Assembly: GCF_024213195.1 (NCBI RefSeq) | Contig: NZ_JANAVF010000005.1 | Coordinates: 310,001 to 374,000, forward strand | Direction of reading: 5' to 3' | Source: Streptomyces sp. TBY4 | GTDB taxonomy: Bacteria; Actinomycetota; Actinomycetes; Streptomycetales; Streptomycetaceae | Length of the DNA: 64,000 nucleotides | Shown here: positions 52,588-60,866 of the stretch, in pieces | How positions within the stretch are numbered: position 1 is the stretch's first letter | Layout: each line of letters starts with the position of its first letter | Translations under genes and position numbers: made by a program | The notes under the pieces: generated by a model | Database searches by the model: none | What the model was told of the DNA's origin: nothing | Seen by the model: the letters and a program-made list of their open reading frames with translations, nothing else

Positions 52588-53273
52588 GCCGGCGGCTCCA
52601 GCTTGACCCCGACCCCCCGCAGCGTGTGCAGGTAGCGCGGGCTGGCGGCGGTCTCGCCGAGCTTGCGGCGCAGCCACGACAGGTGGACGTCGATGGTCTG
52701 GTCGTCGCCGTACGACTGCTGCCAGACCTCGGCGAGCAGCTCCCGGCGGGCCACGACCACGCCGGGCCGTCCGGCGAGGAAGGCCAGCAGGTCGAACTCC
52801 CGCCGCGTGAGGTCCAGTACCGCCCCGTCCAGCTCGGCCTGCCGGCGCAGCGGGTCGATGGCGAGGCCGCCGACGCGCAGGACGCGGGAGGGCGGCTCGG
52901 CTCCCGCGGAGGAGCGGGCGCGGCGCAGGACGGCGGCCATCCGGGCGGAGAGGTGTTCCACGGAGAAAGGTTTGGTCAGGTAGTCGTCGGCGCCGTCGTT
53001 GAGCAGCCGGACGATCTCCGCCTCGTCGTCGCGGGCGGTCGCGATGATGACGGGCACGTCGGTGATCCCGCGCAGCATCTTGAGCGCCTCGGACCCGTCC
53101 AGGTCGGGCAGTCCGAGGTCGAGGATGACCACGTCGAAGCGGTGGTGGGCGACCTCGCGCAGCGCCTCCAGAGCGGTGCCGACGCTGCGCACGGTGTGCG
53201 AGGCCTCGGTCAGGTGCCGGATGAGGGCGGAACGTACGAACTGGTCGTCCTCGACCACGAGCACACTAGCCAT
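52584..53273 (-). CDS. OmpR-family response regulator
   Basis: 229 aa from the ATG at 53273. The receiver has acidic pocket VVEDDQ, phospho-Asp in VVILDLGLPDLDG and Lys in YLTKPF. A C-terminal winged helix follows (LTRREFDLLAFLAGRPGVVV, SYGDDQTIDVHLSWLRRKLG). It is the partner of the histidine kinase whose start codon overlaps its stop. The targets are not evident. Confidence 0.94.
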   Translation of the reverse strand: MASVLVVEDDQFVRSALIRHLTEASHTVRSVGTALEALREVAHHRFDVVILDLGLPDLDGSEALKMLRGITDVPVIIATARDDEAEIVRLLNDGADDYLTKPFSVEHLSARMAAVLRRARSSAGAEPPSRVLRVGGLAIDPLRRQAELDGAVLDLTRREFDLLAFLAGRPGVVVARRELLAEVWQQSYGDDQTIDVHLSWLRRKLGETAASPRYLHTLRGVGVKLEPPA

Positions 53274-53352
53274 GGCCCGCACCGTAGCCCATTCGGGGGA
53301 TGCGGAGGGGTGGCGGGCCAGGTCTGGGACAGGTGGTGCAGGATGTCCCCCG

Positions 53353-53889
53353 ATGCGAAGAGGACTTGTCGGCAGAACGGTCGGCCACGCCGGGGCGTGG
53401 CTGCTGGCCACCGGGGCGGCGGTGACGCTGTCGTGGTGGGGCGTGCACACGGTCATGTCGGGCACGGCCTACGATCCGCCGCTCGCGGTGCCGCTGGCCG
53501 CGCAGCCCCTCTCCTCCTCCACGCACCGGGCGCAGCCTCCGGAGCCCTCGCCCTCGGCGACGCCGTCCTCCCCGGCGTCGGCGTCCCCGACGCCGTCCTC
53601 CCCCTCTCCCTCCGCCAAGTCCTCCGCACCGCCCACCCCCCGGCCACAGCGGCAGGTCCCCCCGGCCGGGAACGTGAAGGCGTACAGCGTCTCGGGGGGC
53701 CGGGTCGTCTTCGACCTCGGCGCCACCTCCGCCGAGCTGGTGTCGGCGACCCCGCTGGCCGGCTGGCGGATGCAGGTCTGGAAGCAGCCGTCCTGGATCC
53801 GCGTCACCTTCACCCGTGACGGCCGCGAGGTGTCGGTGTTCTGCACCTGGCACGACCACCCGCCGCTGGTGGAGCTCGTCGACCCGTAG
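53353..53889 (+). CDS. Secreted or membrane-anchored protein, unknown function
   Basis: 178 aa from the ATG at 53353. A single hydrophobic helix (residues about 12-33) is followed by a Ser/Pro-rich stretch of about 45 residues (EPSPSATPSSPASASPTPSS) and a compact C-terminal domain of about 75 residues (VFDLGATSAELVSATPLAGW, IRVTFTRDGREVSVFCTWHD). It resembles small extracytoplasmic sensors or cell-wall proteins. It is divergent from the two-component system and may belong to its regulon. Confidence 0.7.
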   Translation: MRRGLVGRTVGHAGAWLLATGAAVTLSWWGVHTVMSGTAYDPPLAVPLAAQPLSSSTHRAQPPEPSPSATPSSPASASPTPSSPSPSAKSSAPPTPRPQRQVPPAGNVKAYSVSGGRVVFDLGATSAELVSATPLAGWRMQVWKQPSWIRVTFTRDGREVSVFCTWHDHPPLVELVDP

Positions 53890-53948
53890 GGCCCGTCCTC
53901 CGAGCAGGGCCCGTCCTCCGGATGGGGACCGCCGGATACCGTGGCGCC

Positions 53949-55433
53949 ATGAGCACCGGCGCGCGGTACGTGACCGACCTGATCGACGCCTGCGAGCGGT
54001 ACGCGGACCGGCCCGCCTTCGGGTCCGGATCCTGGGTCCTCACCCAGTCCGAGGTGCTGGCCTGGACGTACCGGCTGGCGGGCGCCCTGGGCGAACTGGG
54101 CGTCCGGCGCGGCTCCGGGCTGGCCGTCGTCTCGGCGGGCAATCCGCCCCGGACCCTGCTCGTCCGGCTCGCCGCGCACGTGCTGGGGGCCCGCCTGACG
54201 CATGTGTGCGTCGGCCCCGCGACCCACGGGCTCGACCACCTCCTACGGGACTGCGAGCCCGCCCTGATCGTCCACGACACCCCGGTGCCGCCGGGCCCGG
54301 CGCCCCGCATCGCCCTGGCCGCACTGCTGGAGTCGGCCTCGGCCCGGGAGGCCCTGCCCGTCGCGGTGGCGGCGCGCGACGAGGACGTGGCCCGGGTGAC
54401 CTACACGGGCGGTACGACGGGCCGGCCGAAGGGGGTGGCCTCGACCTTCGCCGCGATGGCGGCCCGTACGGCCACCCGCACCGACGCCCCCGCCTCCGCC
54501 CCGCTCACCTTCGTGTCGACCGATTCGCTCTCCCAGCGCTCCGGCGGCCGGTGCCTGGAGCAGCTGCGGACCGGCGGCCGCTCCGAGATCCTGCACCCCT
54601 TCGGCACCCGGGAGTTCGCCGAGGCCTGCCGGCGGCTCGGGCCCGCGGCCACGTACCTGACGCCCTCGATGCTGTACCGGCTGCTCGACGACCCGGAGAC
54701 CGCCGACGGCGTACCCGGCCTGGTACGGGTCTCCTACGGCGACTCCCCCGTCCACCCGGAGCGGCTGCGCCGGGCGCTGACCCGGTGGGGTCCGGAGGTG
54801 CGCTGGACCCAGGGCTACGGGATGAACGAGGCCGGGGTGCTCACCAGGCTCTCCCCGGCCGACCACGACGCTGCCGCCGCCGGCCGCCCCCACCTGCTCG
54901 GCTCCGTCGGCCGTCCGGCGCCCGGGGTGCAGGTCGAGGTACGGGGCTCCGCGCCGGGGGCCACCGGGGAGGTGTGGGTGCGGTCCCCGATGGTGATGGC
55001 CGGCTACCGCAACCAGCCCGCCCTGACCGCCGAGGTGCTGCGCGACGGCTGGCTGTGCACCGGGGACGTCGGGCACCTCGACGCCGAGGGGTACCTGTAC
55101 CTCGACGACCGGGTCAAGGACGTGGTGATGGTGCACGGGGCGAACATCTACTGCGGCCCGATCGAGACGGCCCTGACCCGGCACCCCGCCGTGGCCCGGG
55201 CGGCCGTCGTGGGGCGGACGGACCCGCTCACCGGGGAGGCGGTGTGCGCCTTCCTGGTCGCGGCCCCCGGGCACGCCCCGACGGACGCGGTGGCCGCCGA
55301 GGCGTGCGCGCTGGTCGCGGCGGAGCTGGCGCCGGGGCAGCGGCCGGCGGCGGTGTTCTGGCTGCCGGAGCTCCCGCTGACGGACCGCGGCAAGCCGGAC
55401 AAGCGCCGGCTGCGGGAGCTGGCGGCCTCCTAG
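53949..55433 (+). CDS. Class I adenylate-forming enzyme (AMP-dependent acyl-CoA synthetase)
   Basis: 494 aa from the ATG at 53949. The P-loop is YTGGTTGRPKG, near residues 152-162; the A5-like motif is QGYGMNEAGVL; A7 and A8 are CTGDVGHLDAEGYLYLDDRV and KDVVMVHGANIYCGPIE. The catalytic Lys near the C-terminus lies in LTDRGKPDKRRLRE. It should activate a fatty or aryl acid as acyl-AMP and usually transfer it to CoA. The acid is not predictable. No carrier-protein gene is near. Confidence 0.88.
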   Translation: MSTGARYVTDLIDACERYADRPAFGSGSWVLTQSEVLAWTYRLAGALGELGVRRGSGLAVVSAGNPPRTLLVRLAAHVLGARLTHVCVGPATHGLDHLLRDCEPALIVHDTPVPPGPAPRIALAALLESASAREALPVAVAARDEDVARVTYTGGTTGRPKGVASTFAAMAARTATRTDAPASAPLTFVSTDSLSQRSGGRCLEQLRTGGRSEILHPFGTREFAEACRRLGPAATYLTPSMLYRLLDDPETADGVPGLVRVSYGDSPVHPERLRRALTRWGPEVRWTQGYGMNEAGVLTRLSPADHDAAAAGRPHLLGSVGRPAPGVQVEVRGSAPGATGEVWVRSPMVMAGYRNQPALTAEVLRDGWLCTGDVGHLDAEGYLYLDDRVKDVVMVHGANIYCGPIETALTRHPAVARAAVVGRTDPLTGEAVCAFLVAAPGHAPTDAVAAEACALVAAELAPGQRPAAVFWLPELPLTDRGKPDKRRLRELAAS

Positions 55434-55445
55434 TGCTGTGACCTC

Positions 55446-55466
55446 CTAGTGCCGTGACCGCACTAG
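55446..55466. repeat. Palindrome and short tandem repeat at a convergent gene junction
   Basis: CTAGTGC / GCACTAG arms, overlapping the stop codon of the PPOX gene. Immediately before it, CCTCCTAGTGC[T/C]GTGA is repeated in tandem (from about 55428). It may act as a terminator for both genes. Confidence 0.5.
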
Positions 55467-55933
55467 CCGTTGATGTCGAGGGCCGTCCCGTACAGGCGGG
55501 ACACCTTCAGCCGGATGACCACGCGGCGCTCGGAGACCAGCTGCTCCAGGAACGCGTCCTCGGCCTCGCGGCCCTGCGGCCTCGCGGCCTCCGGCACCAT
55601 CGCGAGCAGCTCCCGCCCGACCTCGTCCCCGGGCGCGGTCGTGATGCCGGAGACCTCTGCCTCGCCCTCGGCCACGGCGAAGGACCATATGTCGCCGCCC
55701 GGAACGTGCACGGCCACCCGCGGGTCCCGCCGGAGCTGCTTGACCTTGATGCGGTCCGCGGTCGTGGAGAACCGCACGATCCGCGCTTCGGCGTCCCAGC
55801 TGTAGAGCATGGTCGTCAGATGCGGATGGCCGCTGCTCTTGTTGGTGGCGAGGGTCCCGAACTGCTGGGTGCCCAGCAGCGCGGAGAGTTCTTCGTCGGA
55901 CAGGGCGCGGGGAGCCGCGGGCTTCTGAGTCAT
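55463..55933 (-). CDS. Pyridoxamine-5'-phosphate-oxidase-fold protein (F420 or FMN)
   Basis: 156 aa from the ATG at 55933. Split-barrel core: 'FGTLATNKSSGHPHLTTMLY', 'IVRFSTTADRIKVKQLRRDP' and VAVHVPGGDIWSFAVAEGEA. Proteins of this type in actinomycetes often bind F420 and reduce small molecules, or bind biliverdin or FMN. Cytosolic; function otherwise unknown. Confidence 0.82.
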   Translation of the reverse strand: MTQKPAAPRALSDEELSALLGTQQFGTLATNKSSGHPHLTTMLYSWDAEARIVRFSTTADRIKVKQLRRDPRVAVHVPGGDIWSFAVAEGEAEVSGITTAPGDEVGRELLAMVPEAARPQGREAEDAFLEQLVSERRVVIRLKVSRLYGTALDING

Positions 55934-55981
55934 GCCGCGATCAACTCCCGTGCCCACCTGGGCATTCCACCTCGCCCGACG

Positions 55982-56878
55982 TCAGCGGAAAACCGACGGC
56001 GGGGGCTCCGGCGAGGCCACCGCCGAGGCGTCCGAGACCGGGACGGCGCCGCCCGCGAAGTCGGTGAGGGCGCGGCCGTGTTCGACCCGTCCGGGGTGCG
56101 GGTCGCTCGCCACCCGGCGGGTGAACTCCGCGACGGGCAACTCCCGGTCGGCGGCCACCAGCACGGCGTTGCCGAAGCGTTTCCCCCGCCACACCACGGG
56201 GTCGGCGGCCAGCGCCAGTTCCGCGAACCGGGACGCGGCCGTGGCGATCTGGCCCCGCAGGTGGGAGAGCGGCGGACCGTCCGCGAGGTTCGCCACGTAC
56301 CAGCCGCCCGGCGCCAGGGCCCGGCGTACGTCGTCCAGGAACTCGGCGCTCGTCAGGTGCGCCGGGGTGCGGGCCCCGCTGAACACGTCGGCGATCACCA
56401 GGTCGGCCCAGCCGTCCGGGACCTTCGCCAGCCCGGCCCGGGCGTCGACCGCGCGGACCCGGACCCGCGCCTGCGGGTCCAGCGGCAGGTGTTCCCGTAC
56501 GAAGGCCACGAGCCCGGCGTCGATCTCGACGATCTGCTGCGTCGAGCGGGGGCGGGAGGCGGCCGTGTAGCGCGCGAGGGTGAAGGCGCCGCCGCCGAGG
56601 TGCAGCACGTTCAGGGGCTGGCGGGCGGGGGCGAAGAGGTCGATCAGATGGCCGATCCGGCGCTGGTAGGAGAAGTCCAGGTGTCCGGGGTCGTCCAGGT
56701 CCACGTGGGACTGCGGGGCTCCGTCGATCAGCAGGGTCCAGGCGCGCGCACGCTCCCGGTCGGGCTCCAGCGCGGCGTGGCCGCCGTCCACCTGCCCGGC
56801 CGGTGCCTCGGCGGTCTCGCGCCCGCGCCGCTTGTCACTGCCCTTGTCGGTGCTCTTGCCCTTGCCCTTGCTCGCCAC
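55982..56878 (-). CDS. Spermidine-synthase-like methyltransferase-fold protein
   Basis: 298 aa. After a Lys-rich start (MASKGKGKSTDKGSDKRRGR), the SAM/dcSAM-binding loop is VLHLGGGAFTLARY, followed by the second acidic residue QIVEIDAGLV and the DVFSGARTPAHL loop. It matches the family annotated as fused spermidine synthase but lacks the N-terminal membrane part. Polyamine synthesis is not proven; such proteins often act on other substrates. It ends just before the PPOX gene's start on the same strand, 48 bp apart. Confidence 0.75.
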   Translation of the reverse strand: MASKGKGKSTDKGSDKRRGRETAEAPAGQVDGGHAALEPDRERARAWTLLIDGAPQSHVDLDDPGHLDFSYQRRIGHLIDLFAPARQPLNVLHLGGGAFTLARYTAASRPRSTQQIVEIDAGLVAFVREHLPLDPQARVRVRAVDARAGLAKVPDGWADLVIADVFSGARTPAHLTSAEFLDDVRRALAPGGWYVANLADGPPLSHLRGQIATAASRFAELALAADPVVWRGKRFGNAVLVAADRELPVAEFTRRVASDPHPGRVEHGRALTDFAGGAVPVSDASAVASPEPPPSVFR

Positions 56879-56912
56879 ACCCTCATTATGGCTGGTCAGG
56901 GCCCGACAGCAC

Positions 56913-57368
56913 CTAGCGGCAGTTGTCCGCGGCCTCGATCAGGCGGGCCGCCTCGCCGAGCGCCGCCCGCAGCACCTCGGGGTCGGTGACCGGCCCGACG
57001 GCCTCCGGCGGCAGCAGCCAGCCGGTGTCGCCCGCGGTGGGCGAGGTGTCGCCGAAGCACATGCCGCGCCCGTTGGTGTGCGTACAGGCGCTGCCCGGGA
57101 GGTCCCACCGGTCGGCGGTCCCGGGCGGGACGAGGAAGCCGAGGGTGCTGCCCGAGCCGTCGTGCAGGACCGGGCCGACGCCGCCCGCGCGGCTGGCCTG
57201 GCCGGCGGCCCGCTGGATGATGTCGACGGCCTCCAGGCCCTGCCGGGTGGGCACGGTGACCAGGTCCGGGGCGCCCAGACCGAGGGAGGCCCCGGCGGCC
57301 GCGAAGGGAGCTCCCGCCGTCAGGGGCGCTCCGGGCTCGGGCGCGGTGTTCGTGTCCGTGCTCTCCAT
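56913..57368 (-). CDS. Conserved hypothetical protein with a cysteine-rich core
   Basis: 151 aa from the ATG at 57368, preceded by GGAGGG; the TTG 15 bases earlier is weaker. An Ala/Pro-rich N-terminus precedes the core with LHDGSGSTLGFLVPPGTADR, DLPGSACTHTNGRGMCFGD and GDTGWLLPPE. Two internal cysteines could pair, and a third lies at the end (ADNCR). It has no signal peptide. Function unknown. It is divergent from the NsdA-like regulator. Confidence 0.65.
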   Translation of the reverse strand: MESTDTNTAPEPGAPLTAGAPFAAAGASLGLGAPDLVTVPTRQGLEAVDIIQRAAGQASRAGGVGPVLHDGSGSTLGFLVPPGTADRWDLPGSACTHTNGRGMCFGDTSPTAGDTGWLLPPEAVGPVTDPEVLRAALGEAARLIEAADNCR

Positions 57369-57686
57369 GCCGCCCTCCACCAAGGGAACCCCTCCTCGAT
57401 CCGCGTACGAGCCTCGCGGGAGCGGTCGGGGAAGCCCGCGGGCTTCCTCCCACTCCGCATGGGTTCAACGCACGGGAACGTCAACAGGTTCGGTGGCAAG
57501 ACGCTGCAAAGGATGGCAGTTCATGGCGGATCGCGGGTGAGATATCCGTTTTGTAGCCAAACACCGGGTCAACCCTCCGCCGCTGGCGGTACGTTCATGC
57601 CCGCCGGGCAGCACGGTCACACAGGCATCACCCACAGCCCCACAGTCACCGGCAGCGCGATCCCTTGCCCCAGAGAGGCCACGTCC
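57369..57686. promoter_or_regulatory. Divergent promoter region ahead of the NsdA-like gene
   Basis: 318 bases, no convincing gene. An 18-bp perfect palindrome GGAAGCCCGCGGGCTTCC lies at 57430-57447, and the AT-richer stretch near 57540-57560 (GAGATATCCGTTTTGTAGCC) suits a promoter for the + strand gene. Confidence 0.5.
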
Positions 57687-59036
57687 ATGGCGGCGTCCCC
57701 CCACTCACCCAACACCCCCTTCCGGCGGCTGCGCGGTCAGCATTCCCCGGCCGAGTTCGCCGCGCTGGTGCGCAGGGCGGCCAAGGAAATCGGAGAAACG
57801 GTTTCCTGCGACGCCCGCTACATCGGCCGGGTCGAGTCCGGCGAGATCCGCTGCCCCAACTACGCCTACGAGCGGGTCTTCCTCCACATGTTCCCCGGCC
57901 GCACCCTCGCCGACCTGGGATTCTCCCCCCGCGAGACGGTACGGGGCCGGCTGGCGCAGCGCGAACAGGCAGCGCCCTTCGGCTCCTTCGGCCCGCGCCC
58001 CCACCCCACCGGCTCCCCCGCCCCTTCGCGTTCCAAGGAGAGCGACGTGCTGCGTCGCGCGTTCATGGCGGGGGGTTCCGCCACCGTGGCGGCCGCGACC
58101 CTCAGCCTCACCCTGCTCGGCGACACCCGCCGGCTCCCCTCCCGCGCCGGCGAGTCCGAGGCGGCCGCCGTCGAGGACGCCGTACGCCAGATCCGGCTGC
58201 TGGACGACCGGCACGGCGCCGACGCCCTGTACCGGCGGGCCGCGGAACCCCTGCGCACCGCCTACGCGCTGCTCGACGCCGGGGCGACCCGGCAGTCCAC
58301 CGAGGACCGGCTGCACGCGGGCGCGGGCGAGCTGGCCATCTCGGTGGGGTGGCTCGCGCACGACTCGGGCCGGTTCGACGACGCCCGCTCGCACTACGCG
58401 GAGGCGCTCGCCACGGCCCGGGTCTCCGGGGACTCCGGTCTGGAGGCGCACGCCTTCAGCAACATGGCCTTCCTCGCCCGGGACTGCGGGCGCCCCCGCG
58501 AATCGGTACGGGCCGCCCAGGCGGGCCGCCGCGCAGCCCGCGCGCTCGGTTCCCCGCGGCTGCTGTCGCTGCTCGCCCTGCGGGAGGCCGGCGGCTGGGC
58601 GGGGCTGTCTGACCGCAAGGCCTGCGAGGAGGCGCTGACCCGGGCGCACACGGAGTTCTCGCGCGGTGAGGCGGGGGCGGACCCCGAGTGGATGTCCTTC
58701 TTCGGCGAGGCCGAGCTCGAATCCCTGGAGTCCCGCTGCTGGGCCGCGCTCGGGGAGCACGCCCGGGCCGCCCGGCACGCACGCCGGGCGGCGGACCTCC
58801 AGGATCCGCACTTCGCCCGCAACGTCGCCCTCTACACGGCGGAGCTGGCCGACAACCTGGCCCACGCGGGCGCCCCCGACGAGGCCGCCTGGGCGGGCGG
58901 GCGGGTGCTGGAGCTGCTGGGCGAGGTCCAGTCGACCCGGATCCAGTCGATGCTGGCGGCGACGGCCCGCACGCTGGTTCCGCACCAGCGCTCCCCGCGC
59001 GTGGGCTCGTTCCTCGCCAGGCACGCCTCGGCCTGA
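57687..59036 (+). CDS. NsdA-like regulator with TPR repeats
   Basis: 449 aa from the ATG at 57687, preceded by GAGAGG. An N-terminal degenerate helix-turn-helix (FAALVRRAAKEIGETVSCDA then RYIGRVESGEIRCPNYAYER) is followed near residues 125-150 by a hydrophobic stretch after Arg-Arg (RRAFMAGGSATVAAATLSLT). The rest is TPR-like helices (AHDSGRFDDARSHYAEALAT, AGRRAARALGSPRLLSLLAL). This layout is that of the NsdA family of Streptomyces differentiation repressors; whether it is NsdA or a paralogue cannot be told. It probably modulates antibiotic or sporulation genes. Confidence 0.75.
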   Translation: MAASPHSPNTPFRRLRGQHSPAEFAALVRRAAKEIGETVSCDARYIGRVESGEIRCPNYAYERVFLHMFPGRTLADLGFSPRETVRGRLAQREQAAPFGSFGPRPHPTGSPAPSRSKESDVLRRAFMAGGSATVAAATLSLTLLGDTRRLPSRAGESEAAAVEDAVRQIRLLDDRHGADALYRRAAEPLRTAYALLDAGATRQSTEDRLHAGAGELAISVGWLAHDSGRFDDARSHYAEALATARVSGDSGLEAHAFSNMAFLARDCGRPRESVRAAQAGRRAARALGSPRLLSLLALREAGGWAGLSDRKACEEALTRAHTEFSRGEAGADPEWMSFFGEAELESLESRCWAALGEHARAARHARRAADLQDPHFARNVALYTAELADNLAHAGAPDEAAWAGGRVLELLGEVQSTRIQSMLAATARTLVPHQRSPRVGSFLARHASA

Positions 59037-59080
59037 CCCTCCGGGGGGGGCGGCCGGGGAGGGCGGGGCGCGCTGCGCCC

Positions 59081-59133
59081 GAGCCCCCGGGGCTCCGCCC
59101 CGGACCCCGCTCCTCAAACGCCGGAGGGGCTGG
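59081..59133 (+). repeat. Copy of the intergenic repeat element
   Basis: GAGCCCCCGGGGCTCCGCCC then CTCAAACGCCGGAGGGGCTG, between convergent genes. Same element as at 26671-26718, 26796-26864 and, in reverse, inside mccA (31865-31911). Confidence 0.7.
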
Positions 59134-59170
59134 ATTTGGCCGGCGTCAGCCGCACGTGCGGCGCCGCCGG

Positions 59171-59767
59171 CTACGCGTCCAGGTGCCCCGTGTCGTTCCA
59201 GCGTTCCAGCGCGGGGGCCCCGTACGCCCAGCCGAGGACCGACAGGGAGGTCGGGTCCAGGCGGATGCGGGCGCCGAAGGAGGCCTCGAAGCCGAGCCAG
59301 CGGGCGGCCAGGGTGCGCAGGATGTGGCCGTGCGCGAAGACGAGGACGTCGCGTTCGGCCGAGCGGGCCCAGGTGACGACCTCGTCCGCGCGGGCCGAGA
59401 CCTCGGCGACGGACTCGCCGCCCGGGACCCCGTCGCGCCAGATCAGCCAGCCGGGCCGGATCGCCTGGATCTCGGCCGGGGTCATGCCCTCGTAGTCGCC
59501 GTAGTCCCACTCCATCAGCGTGTCCCACGGCTCGGCCTGGATGCCGAAGCCGGCGAGGTCGCAGCTCTCGCTCGCCCGGACCAGGGGGCTGGTGCGCACC
59601 TCCAGGCCGCGCAGGCTCGCCCACGGGTCGCGGGCGAGGCGCTCGCCGAGCAGCTTCGCGCCGCGCTTCCCCTCCTCCAGCAGGGGCACGTCCGTGCGCC
59701 CGGTGTGCTTGCCGAGCTGGGACCACGCCGTCTGGCCGTGGCGGGCCAAGAGGATGCGGGGGGCCAT
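59171..59767 (-). CDS. Histidine phosphatase (phosphoglycerate mutase-like)
   Basis: 198 aa. The catalytic RHG motif is [20 protein letters not shown]; the second His is in [16 protein letters not shown] and the acid is Glu in [13 protein letters not shown]. It is the short 2-His phosphatase form. It removes phosphate from a small molecule such as a sugar phosphate or nucleotide derivative. It is divergent from the PAP2 gene. Confidence 0.9.
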   Translation of the reverse strand: MAPRILLARHGQTAWSQLGKHTGRTDVPLLEEGKRGAKLLGERLARDPWASLRGLEVRTSPLVRASESCDLAGFGIQAEPWDTLMEWDYGDYEGMTPAEIQAIRPGWLIWRDGVPGGESVAEVSARADEVVTWARSAERDVLVFAHGHILRTLAARWLGFEASFGARIRLDPTSLSVLGWAYGAPALERWNDTGHLDA

Positions 59768-59921
59768 ATGAGTTCTCCCGGTCGAGGGGGCGAGATGGGC
59801 GGAGCATCAGCATCGACGGCCCCGACCATTCGCACGGCTTTGCGGGGTTTCCGTCGCCGCTCCATCATCCATCAGGTGAACGCCACGCAACCCTTGAGTC
59901 TTCACGCACGTCATACGCCGT

Positions 59922-60866
59922 ATGACTAATAGGCGGCAGCCTCCGCGATGGTGGGCAGAACTGCTGCTCCTGGGACTCGTCTACGGGGCGTACTCGGGCG
60001 GCAGACTCCTGGCCCGGGGTGACGTCGGGCTGGCGGTGGAGCACGGGCTCGCGATCCTGCGCGTGGAAGAGCTCCTGGCCCTCGATCTGGAGCGGCCGCT
60101 CAACCGGCTCTTCACCGGCCAAGCGGTCCTCGGCATACCCGCCGACTTCGTCTACGCCTCGCTGCACTACCTCGTCACCCCCGCGGTGCTGGTCTGGCTC
60201 TACCGGAGCCGCCCCCAGCAGTATCGTTTCGCCCGCACCTGGCTGATGGCCTCCACCCTCCTCGGACTCGTCGGCTTCGCCCTCGTGCCCACCTGCCCGC
60301 CCCGGCTGCTCGACGCCTCCTACGGGTTCACCGACACGATGGCCCACTACAGCGCCTACGGCTGGTGGGGCGCGGAGGCCAGCGCGCCGCGCGGGCTCGG
60401 CTCCTTCACCAACCAGTTCGCGGCCATGCCCAGCCTGCACGTGGGCTGGGCCCTGTGGTGCGGGGTCCTGCTGTGGTGCTGCGCGCGGCGGCCGCTGGTC
60501 CGGACGCTCGGGGCCGCGTATCCCGCCGTCACCACCGTCGTGGTCATGGGCACGGCCAACCACTACTTCCTCGACGCCGTCGCCGGGGCCGCCGTGATGG
60601 GGGCCGGCTACCTCGCGGCCCGCGCCCTGCCCGCCGGGATCACCGGGCCAGGCGGGATCACCGGGCCCGACCGGATCGCGGGGCCCGAACGGGTCTCCGC
60701 ACCCGCCGCTTCCTCCCCGCAAGCCACCCGAACAGCCGGTTTCCGCGGTAAGTCCACGATTGTCAGTGGCGGATGGGAGACTTCCGCGGGTGAGCTCCTA
60801 CCTGTCCAGCGGTCAGCCGACGACGCCCCAGACTCCCCCGAGGACGCTGCGGCAACGGCTCGCTGA
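59922..60866 (+). CDS. PAP2-family membrane phosphatase (AUR1/inositol-type)
   Basis: 314 aa, six membrane helices. The three PAP2 signature parts are CPPRLLDASYGFTDT, NQFAAMPSLHVGWAL with the catalytic His, and NHYFLDAVAGAAV with the second His. It should dephosphorylate lipid phosphates at the outer face. The last 90 residues are a soluble low-complexity tail with three GITGPxRI-like repeats; the final 77 bases overlap the following nuclease gene. Confidence 0.88.
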   Translation: MTNRRQPPRWWAELLLLGLVYGAYSGGRLLARGDVGLAVEHGLAILRVEELLALDLERPLNRLFTGQAVLGIPADFVYASLHYLVTPAVLVWLYRSRPQQYRFARTWLMASTLLGLVGFALVPTCPPRLLDASYGFTDTMAHYSAYGWWGAEASAPRGLGSFTNQFAAMPSLHVGWALWCGVLLWCCARRPLVRTLGAAYPAVTTVVVMGTANHYFLDAVAGAAVMGAGYLAARALPAGITGPGGITGPDRIAGPERVSAPAASSPQATRTAGFRGKSTIVSGGWETSAGELLPVQRSADDAPDSPEDAAATAR

